Made by a program: the position numbers and the translations under genes
Part shown: piece after piece, positions 1-6,686 of the stretch
How the letters are laid out: each line of letters begins with the position of its first letter
Position numbering within the stretch: position 1 is the first letter of the stretch
From: an uncultured Oscillospiraceae bacterium
GTDB taxonomy: Bacteria > Bacillota > Clostridia > Oscillospirales > Acutalibacteraceae
Length of the DNA stretch: 14,769 nt
Direction: 5' to 3'
Assembly (NCBI GenBank): GCA_900543305.1
Contig: UQQZ01000059.1
Location: 1-14,769, forward strand
Notes under the pieces: generated by a model
Databases searched by the model: none
What the model saw: only the letters and a program-made list of their open reading frames with translations
What the model was told of the DNA's origin: nothing

Positions 1-525
1 GGCTGGGCAGGCAGCGGAGGGATCTCCCTTTCCTGGGCGGTGGAGAAGCTCTGGCAGCTGCCTTGCCGTGTAACCGGCCTGGTGGCGGGGACCAATTCTC
101 TCCACAGTCCCGAGTGGGACGGGGTGGAACCCCTTCTCCTGAGCGGAGACCTGGTCAGCTATCTGTATTCCTCCGGGGACAACCGGGATCTGTGGAAGTT
201 TCACGATCCCCGGGGAGATCACAACCTGTTTTGGGAGCTGCTTCTGGGTTCGGAGGAGGGGAGTCTTCGGGGAATGTATCCGGGGGGACCCAAAGGGTAC
301 CGGATGGAATTTTCCGAGAATCCTCACCCGGAGGCGGTTCGGGAAATCCATCGGGGAGCCATGGATTTTGCGGAAGCGTATTTGGAAACGGAACGGCGGT
401 TGGGGGTGACGCTGCCCATCTCCGGGCGAGACGCCTATGGTCCCCTGTTGGAGGTGCTGGCCCCGGAAAACGCCCCCTACCGTCGGAGATTGGAGGCCTA
501 TCTGGATGAGCCAAACATCGGGTAA
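1..525 (+). CDS. C-terminal part of an unassigned glycan-locus protein (possibly HAD-hydrolase-like)
   Basis: The reading frame is open from base 1 to the TAA at 523-525, so this is the 3' end of a gene that starts upstream; about 174 codons are visible. I do not recognise the family with certainty. The fragment begins with a GWAGSGG run, has an acidic and aromatic middle (SGDNRDLWKFHD, then NLFWELLLGSEEGSLRG) and a helical tail with REIHRGAMDFAEAYLE. That order recalls the region that follows the hydrolase domain in large HAD-like proteins of capsule loci, but the HAD motifs themselves would lie outside the window. No signal peptide or membrane segment is visible in this part. It overlaps the next gene by 20 bases, so the two are translationally coupled and probably serve the same glycan pathway. 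An alternative is the C-terminus of another glycosyltransferase type. Confidence 0.7.
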   Translation, partial: GWAGSGGISLSWAVEKLWQLPCRVTGLVAGTNSLHSPEWDGVEPLLLSGDLVSYLYSSGDNRDLWKFHDPRGDHNLFWELLLGSEEGSLRGMYPGGPKGYRMEFSENPHPEAVREIHRGAMDFAEAYLETERRLGVTLPISGRDAYGPLLEVLAPENAPYRRRLEAYLDEPNIG

Positions 526-1510
526 CCGGGTGCTGTATCACGCGGTCAGTTCCTATCAGCTGTTGGAGGTGCTCCTGCACCGGAAACTGTATCACGGCGG
601 GGACCAGGCGGACCTGCTGCTGCCGGACTTTATCGTGGAAAAATATCCCCAGTGGCAGGAACTGGAACGCCGGGGATTTTTTGACCGAGTCCGGCTGTTT
701 CCCTATTTGCAGATTCCCCATAGGGGAGAGGAACAGGTGGTGGCAGATACAGAACGGGCCTATGGATCCCTGGGGTTTCCCAGGGTGGAGGAATATGGCC
801 GGATCTACATGGCCGGGGCCCACTTTTACTTTTCCCTCTACCTGATCCACCGGCAGGTTCCCTTTTGCTTGATGGAGGATGCGGCGGGCATCCTGAGCCG
901 GCCGGAGCGGGGAGCCCAGGTGTTGGCCCGGAAGTTTCCCAGCCAGGCGGCGCTGGCGGAGAAATACGGTCTTTTTACCGGAACCCATCCCCTGATTTCC
1001 CAGGTGATTTGCTGTGTCCAGGCCCAGGCGCCCGGAAAGGATCTGCCCCAAAAAGTGCAGGATTTTTCTGTGGAAAAGGCCCTGGAGGCCCTCACCCCCT
1101 GGGACCGGCATGGGGTGGTAAAGCTTTTTGTGCCCCGAAAAATTCGGACCCGGGCTCAGGTGATTTTGCTGACCCAGCAGTTTTCCGGTTTGGGGCTCAT
1201 GGACCGGGAGGATCAGCTGGCCCTGTATGGGGCATTGGCGCGAGGGCCCTTGGGTCAGGTGCCCCTATTGATCAAAAAGCACCCGGATGACCGGTTGGAG
1301 TATGGAACGGTGTTTCCCCGGGCCAAGATTCTCCGGCAGGTGTTTCCGGCAGAGCTATTGCCCTATGTGTTCTGGCGGCGGCCCCAAAAGGTGTGTGCCT
1401 TCAGCTCCGCCAGTCTGGCCAACCTGAAAGACCATTTTCAGGTGGAGGTTTTGCCGGAGATCCAGCAGGTTTGGAGGGGGGAAGAAGGGAGAAAACGGTA
1501 TGGAGGATAA
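506..1510 (+). CDS. GT52/polysialyltransferase-like glycosyltransferase (first of a pair)
   Basis: A 334-residue cytoplasmic protein that probably transfers a nucleotide-activated acidic sugar, perhaps CMP-linked, onto a glycan. The GT-B bacterial sialyltransferase landmarks can be traced: an N-terminal YHAVSSYQLLEVL strand-helix (residues 11-23, like the TPYQL start of GT52), an acidic CLMEDAAG motif (121-128) in place of the D/E-D/E-G motif, KKHPDD (257-262) as the HP motif, a PAELLPY segment (281-287), and FSSAS (299-303) as the Ser-Ser motif. I chose the ATG at 506 because GGAGG lies 9 bases upstream and the conserved N-terminal strand begins a few residues later; a GTG at 437 would add a proline/tryptophan-rich leader unlike the family. 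It overlaps the previous gene by 20 bases and the next by 11. Donor and acceptor are not known; use of a CMP-ulosonate is inferred from the neighbouring cytidylyltransferase. Confidence 0.72.
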   Translation: MSQTSGNRVLYHAVSSYQLLEVLLHRKLYHGGDQADLLLPDFIVEKYPQWQELERRGFFDRVRLFPYLQIPHRGEEQVVADTERAYGSLGFPRVEEYGRIYMAGAHFYFSLYLIHRQVPFCLMEDAAGILSRPERGAQVLARKFPSQAALAEKYGLFTGTHPLISQVICCVQAQAPGKDLPQKVQDFSVEKALEALTPWDRHGVVKLFVPRKIRTRAQVILLTQQFSGLGLMDREDQLALYGALARGPLGQVPLLIKKHPDDRLEYGTVFPRAKILRQVFPAELLPYVFWRRPQKVCAFSSASLANLKDHFQVEVLPEIQQVWRGEEGRKRYGG

Positions 1511-2594
1511 GAAGACCTTGCTGGTAGCAAGTTCTGTTTACCACTTGCTCACGGCGGTGAATCTGAAGCACACCCGATTGGGGGCGGAGGAAGCGGACCT
1601 GGTAGTGACGGACCTGACCCCCAGTTTGCCCGGACTGATTCCCCGGCTCCGGAAGACGGGACTTTTTTCCCGGGTGATCCCCGCCCATGTGAGGGAATTG
1701 AGCGGGGAGTATCCCATGGACCGGGAAGAAGAGGTGGCCCGGTGTTTTGAGGAACGGGACCAGGTGCTCCGGTGGGTTCTGGGGAAGGAGCTGGAGCCTG
1801 GATACCGCCAGGTGATCTTTCCCAATTTTGACTGGCTTTCCCGGCTGCTGGCCTGCCGGTACCGGCAAACTCCCTTTTACTGGATGGAAGACGGTTTTTC
1901 CTCCTATGTGATCGACTTTCTCCGAAAGGACCGGGCGGCGGTGAACCGTCATCCTTTGGCGGGGGAGCTGGCAGGGGCTTTGGCGGGGGTTCTGCTCTAT
2001 GAGCCCCGGTTGGCCATGCGGGGGGACGGGGTTCCCAATCTGCCCCTGCCCAAGCTTTCCCCAGAGGACCGGGAACTGCGGGGGAAGCTGAACTTTATCT
2101 TCGACTATCACTCGCCCCGGAATCTGCCCTCCTTTCTCTTTTTGGAGCAGTCCTTTCGGGCAGAGGGAATTTCCTCCAATGACCTGGAGCTGATGGAGGA
2201 ATGCCAGCAAACGGTGGGGGAATCCCGGTTTGGGGTGAAGCCCCATCCCCGAAACGGGGACCATCTGCCCTGGCAGCTGGGGCTTTCCCCCAAGGTGGTG
2301 CTGGAAGCTCCCTGGGAGTTGGTTTTGCTCAACGAGGGCCCCAACCGGTGCACGGTGCTGACGGTGTGTTCCAATGGAGCCCTAAGCGGCAGACTGTGCC
2401 TGGGGCTGGACCAAAACACGGTGCTGCTGTACAAGCTGTTTCGGGGGAAGGTGCTCTGGAAGGAGGACCGGCAGTTGACCCGGTATCTGGAGACGTACCG
2501 GCGGCAGTTTGCCGGGAAAAACACCTATGTGCCGGAAACGGTCTACGAATTGCGCAGTATTCTCAACTATCTGGGAGGGTCCTATGGAAAATAA
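1500..2594 (+). CDS. GT52/polysialyltransferase-like glycosyltransferase (second of a pair)
   Basis: A 364-residue protein of the same fold and motif order as the gene before it, but strongly diverged. Visible landmarks are SSVYHLLTA (residues 11-19) at the N-terminus, FYWMEDGFSSY (126-136) with an intact E-D-G motif, GVKPHPRNGD (245-254) as the HP motif, PWELVLLN (271-278), and TVCSNGA (288-294) at the Ser-Ser position. In GT52 and related sialyltransferases the acidic residue of E-D-G is the general base and the HP histidine contacts the CMP phosphate, so this copy keeps a conventional catalytic set. No membrane helix is apparent. The ATG at 1500 has an AAGGGA-type site upstream and overlaps the preceding stop by 11 bases; the 3' end overlaps the next gene by 11 bases. 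The two neighbours most likely make two successive linkages in one repeat unit. The sugar itself cannot be read from sequence. Confidence 0.75.
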   Translation: MEDKKTLLVASSVYHLLTAVNLKHTRLGAEEADLVVTDLTPSLPGLIPRLRKTGLFSRVIPAHVRELSGEYPMDREEEVARCFEERDQVLRWVLGKELEPGYRQVIFPNFDWLSRLLACRYRQTPFYWMEDGFSSYVIDFLRKDRAAVNRHPLAGELAGALAGVLLYEPRLAMRGDGVPNLPLPKLSPEDRELRGKLNFIFDYHSPRNLPSFLFLEQSFRAEGISSNDLELMEECQQTVGESRFGVKPHPRNGDHLPWQLGLSPKVVLEAPWELVLLNEGPNRCTVLTVCSNGALSGRLCLGLDQNTVLLYKLFRGKVLWKEDRQLTRYLETYRRQFAGKNTYVPETVYELRSILNYLGGSYGK

Positions 2595-4329
2595 GGTAAA
2601 GGTATCCCTGGTGATCCCCGTATACGGGGTGGAACTGTTTTTGGAGCGGGCGGTGGAATCCGCTCTGGCCCAGACCTTGGAGGAAAAGGAGATCATCCTG
2701 GTGGATGACGGCAGCCCCGACAACTGTCCCGCCATCTGTGACCGGTACGGGGAGGAATATCCGGACATGATCCGTGTGATCCATCAGGAAAACCAGGGAC
2801 TGGGAATGGCCCGAAACGCGGGAGTTGCCCTGGCCCAGGGAGAATATGTGGCCTTTCTGGATTCCGACGACACCATTGAGCCGGACATGCTCCAGGTCAT
2901 GTACGAAAAGGCCAAAGAAGGGGACTACGACCTGGTGATGTGCGATGTGCGCATCTGTTATGTGGAAGAAAACCGGGAGGTGGTGGTGTCCACCTATCCC
3001 CGGGAAGAGCTGGATCTGGCGGATTACATTGCCCATGGGAACAATATCACCTACAGCGTCAACAAGCTGTACCGCCGCAGCCTGTGGGAGGAAAACCGGT
3101 ATGAGAAGATGCTCTTTGAAGACATTGCCCTGATTCCCTCCTTGGTGACCCGATATCCCCGAATCGCCTATGTGCCCCAGCCCTTTTACCGGTATTACCG
3201 CAGGGGGGGCACCATTTCCACTACCCCCACCGGAAACACGGTGGATATTGTCCGGGCCTTTCGGAGTTTTCTCACCACCTGCAACCCGGCTTACCGGGAG
3301 GAGGCAGTTTACTGCGTGGCCCGGCAGCTTATCTGGAACATGACCCAGTCCCGGACCTTGTTCCTGCCGGATTTTATCACCTTTCTCCGGGAGCAGGAGG
3401 CGGATTTCCGGTTAAATCCCTATGTGAAGGAGGACCCGAAAACTGCCAGGCTGCTGGAGTACCTGCAAACCCCGGTGATCCCGGAACGGTTTATCTGCGC
3501 CCATTGCCGGCGTCCGCTACCGGAGGAGTTTCGGGAAAGCCTCCGGGAAGGGTTTCCTCAGGGGGAGCTGGTGGAACCGGGAGAGGATTGGCTGGACCGG
3601 CCGGAAGTGCCTCCCTGCGTTCGAGAGGCGGCCCAGAAAGGCCACTGGCACTATGTGGAGGAGTACCTGTCCCTGCTGGCCCTGTGGGAGGGCGGCGGCA
3701 TTGTCCTTGCCCCAGAAGCCCGTCCCCAGCTGCTGCTCAAGGGACGGCGGATGGAACAGGTGTTTTTCGGGTTTGAGACCCAGGAGAGTCTTTCCACCCT
3801 GTGCTTTGGGGCCCTGCCCCGCCACTATGTGATCCGCGCCCTGCTGGATTCCTATGAGCGGGACCACATCTACAACCGGGCCTATCTCCCCTTGGGAGAG
3901 CGGCTTCGAGATTTTCTCATCACCCGGTTTGGCCTGCGGCCCAATGGGCGCCGTCAGGTACTGGGAAATGAGATCACCGTCCACCTGCCTAGTGTCCTGT
4001 GTTATGACCTCCACGACGGGGAAAATTGCTGCAAGCGGGGGGATCTTCCTGCGCCTGAGGGCTTTGAGGTGGTGGATGGCCAGGTGCTGGCTTTCTGGTC
4101 CCAGCGGATCCTGGAAAACTGGAACCTCTACAAAAAAGAGCGGAGCCGGAAATCTGCCCCGTCAAAAGCGGCCGGCAAAGGGGCGCCTCCCTCCGGGGGA
4201 AAGTACTCCCAAAAAGATCTGGAAGCGGAAGCCAGGCGGGTAGCCCAGCTCTATGAAAACTCCACCAGCTGGAAAGTGACCCGGCCTCTCCGGGCCCTAA
4301 GCAAGTTCTGGAAAGGAAAAGGAGGATAA
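2584..4329 (+). CDS. Two-domain glycosyltransferase: GT2 family A domain plus degenerate GT32-like domain
   Basis: A 581-residue protein. Residues 6-230 are a GT2 domain: VSLVIPVYGVELFLERAVES start, DDGSPDN (41-47), nucleotide-contact region QGLGMARNAG (71-80), catalytic metal site DSDD (93-96) and FED (178-180). Residues 300-515 resemble GT32 / sugar-binding DXD domains: VPPCVREA, then WEGGGIVLAPEA (368-379) where the family has GGIYLDTDVE, then FFGFE (394-398). The DxD aspartates are replaced, so this half probably does not bind a metal-nucleotide sugar. A lysine/alanine-rich linker (519-545) leads to a short C-terminal helix with STSWKVTRPLRAL (560-572), a tail common in clostridial glycosyltransferases. 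The ATG at 2584 follows GGGAGG and overlaps the previous gene by 11 bases. It probably adds a hexose or similar residue to the same glycan as its neighbours; the specificity is unknown. Confidence 0.85.
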   Translation: MENKVKVSLVIPVYGVELFLERAVESALAQTLEEKEIILVDDGSPDNCPAICDRYGEEYPDMIRVIHQENQGLGMARNAGVALAQGEYVAFLDSDDTIEPDMLQVMYEKAKEGDYDLVMCDVRICYVEENREVVVSTYPREELDLADYIAHGNNITYSVNKLYRRSLWEENRYEKMLFEDIALIPSLVTRYPRIAYVPQPFYRYYRRGGTISTTPTGNTVDIVRAFRSFLTTCNPAYREEAVYCVARQLIWNMTQSRTLFLPDFITFLREQEADFRLNPYVKEDPKTARLLEYLQTPVIPERFICAHCRRPLPEEFRESLREGFPQGELVEPGEDWLDRPEVPPCVREAAQKGHWHYVEEYLSLLALWEGGGIVLAPEARPQLLLKGRRMEQVFFGFETQESLSTLCFGALPRHYVIRALLDSYERDHIYNRAYLPLGERLRDFLITRFGLRPNGRRQVLGNEITVHLPSVLCYDLHDGENCCKRGDLPAPEGFEVVDGQVLAFWSQRILENWNLYKKERSRKSAPSKAAGKGAPPSGGKYSQKDLEAEARRVAQLYENSTSWKVTRPLRALSKFWKGKGG

Positions 4330-4332
4330 ACC

Positions 4333-5070
4333 ATGCGCACAGCAGCCATCATCCCAGCCCGATACGATTCCACCCGGTTCAAGGGAAAACCCTTGGCAGA
4401 CCTATGCGGCCGTCCCATGATCTGGTGGGTGTACCATCAGGTGATCAAGTCCCGGAAGCTGCAGCAGGTTTGGGTGGCCACGGACCACCAGGCCGTCATG
4501 GAGACCTGTCACCAGTACCAGATTCCCTGTAAGCTCACTTCTCCCCAATGTACCACCAGCACCCAGCGGGTATACCAGGTGGCCCGTTCCCTGGAAGCGG
4601 ACTTGTTTGTCTGCGTCAACGGGGACGAGCCTCTCATCGATCCCCGGGTGGTGGATCAGGTGATTCCCCAAAGCCTGGAAGGCTTTTTTGCGGCCAACCT
4701 GATGGCGCCCATCCATTCTCCAGTGGAGGCGGTGGACGAGACCAACATCAAGGTGGTGGCCAGCAAGGAGGGAAACGCCCTGTTTTTCTCCCGAAGCCCT
4801 ATTCCCCATCCCAAAGGGAGCGTCCAGTTCCAGTTTTACAAACACCTGGGAGTGCTGGCCTATACCCTGGAAGCCCTGGAATTTTTTGACCGGACTCCCC
4901 GGGGTCCCTTGGAGGCCATTGAGGATGTGAACGAGCTGCGGTTTATTGAGCACGGAAAGCCTTTGCGGATGATTCCCGTGGAGGCCAGAACCCTGTCTGT
5001 GGACACACCCAAGGATTTGGAATATGTCCGGGGAGTGCTCCGGGAAAAGCTCAGTAAGGGGGAAGTGTAA
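4333..5070 (+). CDS. CMP-ulosonate synthetase (CMP-Kdo synthetase family cytidylyltransferase)
   Basis: A 245-residue enzyme that should join CTP and a 3-deoxy-2-ulosonic acid to give the CMP-sugar plus pyrophosphate. It has the KdsB fold throughout: IPARYDSTRFKGKPL (residues 7-21) for CTP binding, VWVATDH (46-52), VNGDEPLI (95-102; VQGDEP in KdsB) for Mg/CTP, FFSRSPIP (151-158), KHLGVLAY (170-177) and a C-terminal DTPKDLEYV (224-232). The usual sugar-pocket motif SGT(D/E)R is TSTQR (75-79), keeping only the arginine and threonine. The family is clear, but the substrate may not be Kdo itself, so I give no symbol. The length matches KdsB. AAAGGAGG lies about 8 bases before the ATG, three bases after the previous stop. 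It is followed one base later by the aldolase, which probably makes its substrate. There is no LPS gene in the window to explain it otherwise. Confidence 0.85.
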   Translation: MRTAAIIPARYDSTRFKGKPLADLCGRPMIWWVYHQVIKSRKLQQVWVATDHQAVMETCHQYQIPCKLTSPQCTTSTQRVYQVARSLEADLFVCVNGDEPLIDPRVVDQVIPQSLEGFFAANLMAPIHSPVEAVDETNIKVVASKEGNALFFSRSPIPHPKGSVQFQFYKHLGVLAYTLEALEFFDRTPRGPLEAIEDVNELRFIEHGKPLRMIPVEARTLSVDTPKDLEYVRGVLREKLSKGEV

Positions 5071-5071
5071 C

Positions 5072-6682
5072 ATGGCCGTACAGGTGTTGGACTGTACCCT
5101 GCGGGATGGAGGGTATGTAAACAACTGGGAGTTTGGAAAACAGGCCATAGGGTCCATTCTGGAAAAGCTCAACGGAGCGGGCATCGACATTGTGGAGTGC
5201 GGATTTCTGACCAGTGCTCCCCGGGGAGAGGACTGTTCCCTGTTTTCCGATCCCCGGCAGATAGAGCCCCTGCTGCCCCAGAGGGGAAGACAGGCCATGT
5301 TCGTGGCCATGATCGCCATGGGAGAAGGGGAGATTTCCCCGGACCAATTGCCCCTCCGGCAGGAGGGAGGTCTGGAGGGGATCCGCCTGACCTTCCACCG
5401 GGAGGACACGGAACGGGCCATCTGCTGGGCAAGAGAGATCCAGCAGCGGGGATATCGTGTGTTTTTGCAGCCGGTGGGCACAGCATTTTACAGGGATTTG
5501 GACCTGCTCCGGCTGGTGGAACGGGTCAACTCTCTGTCCCCCTTTGCCTTTTATATTGTGGACACCCTGGGAAGCATGTATCGAAACCAGGTGTCCCGGC
5601 AGTTTCATCTCATCGACGAAAACATGGCCCCGGGGATCCGTCTGGGGTTTCACGGCCACAATAATTTACAGCTGGCTTTCTCCAACGCCCAAACCATCGC
5701 CTCCATCCAGACCAAGCGGGACGTGATCCTGGACTCCTCGGTATACGGCATGGGCCGAGGGGCGGGAAATCTGCCCACAGAGCTGATCACCCGGTATATC
5801 AACCGCAATATCCAGTCCCGGTACCAGGTGGCCTTGGTGATGGATATCTACGATGAGTACATCGCCTTTCTCAGGCGGGAGTACGAATGGGGATACACCA
5901 TGGCCTACCACATTGCGGCGGTTCACGCCTGCCATCCCAATTACGCGGCTTACCTGCTGAACAAACAGACTTTGACCATGCAGGACATCGAGAAGATTCT
6001 CCAATCCATTCCCCGAGATGCCCGGGTGGAATTCGACCGGGAGAGGATTCACCGGCTCTACGCCCAATACCAGAGCCGTCACCTGGAAGACGGAGCGGCG
6101 GTGGAAACCTTGCGAGGTTTGGTCCGAAACCGGAAGGTGCTGGTCCTGGCCCCGGGACAGAGCCTGAGGACCCGGCAGCAGGAGATTTTGACCTTTCTCC
6201 GGAAGGAACATCCCTTTGTGGTGGCGGTGAACTTTGCGGACCCCAAATTTCAGGTGGAAGCCTGTTTCGTCAGCAACCACAAGCGCCTGGACATCATCGG
6301 CCGGGAGGTACGTTCCCTGGAAGGGGTACGGCTGATCCTCACTTCCAACCTGAGCCCCTTTCCCGGGGCAGATTGCCTTTGGGTGGACTATGACCGGTAT
6401 CTGAATCAAGATCCCATGGTGTCCGACAACGCCGGGCTCATGCTCCTGAAGCTGCTGGAGCGCTGCGGAGTCCGGGAAGCCTATTTGGCAGGATTCGACG
6501 GGTTCCACCACCGGCACGGGGGCAACTATTACAGCCGGGCTGCCTCTCTGGATGTCAACGGGGCGGAAGCGGCGGAAAAACAGCGGCGTATCCGGGAACA
6601 GCTGCAAAAACTGACCCTGCGCCCTATCTTCCTGACTCCATCCGTTTACGGGGAGGAACCCACACAGAACAAGGAGGGATAA
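5072..6682 (+). CDS. Pyruvate-aldolase-like (DRE-TIM metallolyase) enzyme fused to a DUF115-like domain
   Basis: A 536-residue bifunctional-looking protein. Residues 1-290 are an HMGL-like TIM barrel of the 4-hydroxy-2-oxovalerate aldolase type: DCTLRDGGY (7-15) supplies the catalytic arginine and first metal aspartate, GFHGHNN (192-198) the two metal histidines, and GMGRGAGN (226-233) the glycine loop. Such enzymes make or break C-C bonds with pyruvate or acetyl-CoA enolates. Residues 353-520 form a second alpha/beta domain (VLVLAPGQSL, VNFADP, FVSNHKR, VSDNAGLMLLKLL, YLAGFDGF) that resembles DUF115/MptE-like Rossmann domains; its role is unknown. The ATG at 5072 is one base after the cytidylyltransferase stop, with AAGGGGG 9 bases upstream; an in-frame ATG at 5024 would overlap that gene and lacks the family's start. 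The inferred role is synthesis of the 3-deoxy-2-keto acid that the cytidylyltransferase activates. Substrate aldehyde and direction of the reaction are not shown by the sequence. Confidence 0.82.
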   Translation: MAVQVLDCTLRDGGYVNNWEFGKQAIGSILEKLNGAGIDIVECGFLTSAPRGEDCSLFSDPRQIEPLLPQRGRQAMFVAMIAMGEGEISPDQLPLRQEGGLEGIRLTFHREDTERAICWAREIQQRGYRVFLQPVGTAFYRDLDLLRLVERVNSLSPFAFYIVDTLGSMYRNQVSRQFHLIDENMAPGIRLGFHGHNNLQLAFSNAQTIASIQTKRDVILDSSVYGMGRGAGNLPTELITRYINRNIQSRYQVALVMDIYDEYIAFLRREYEWGYTMAYHIAAVHACHPNYAAYLLNKQTLTMQDIEKILQSIPRDARVEFDRERIHRLYAQYQSRHLEDGAAVETLRGLVRNRKVLVLAPGQSLRTRQQEILTFLRKEHPFVVAVNFADPKFQVEACFVSNHKRLDIIGREVRSLEGVRLILTSNLSPFPGADCLWVDYDRYLNQDPMVSDNAGLMLLKLLERCGVREAYLAGFDGFHHRHGGNYYSRAASLDVNGAEAAEKQRRIREQLQKLTLRPIFLTPSVYGEEPTQNKEG

Positions 6683-6686
6683 GCTG

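Noticed and set aside
437..505. Upstream GTG start for the first GT52-like gene
   Set aside because: The added residues are tryptophan/proline/arginine-rich and unlike the family, and the ATG at 506 has a well-placed GGAGG.
155..1111. Long - strand open frame across the first genes (and similar ones at 1401-2264, 4402-5481, 5666-6607, 6624-7820, 9190-10353, 12212-13699)
   Set aside because: These lie opposite genes with clear family motifs, have proline/glutamine/histidine-rich low-complexity products, and lack convincing ribosome binding sites; they are by-products of GC-rich coding DNA.
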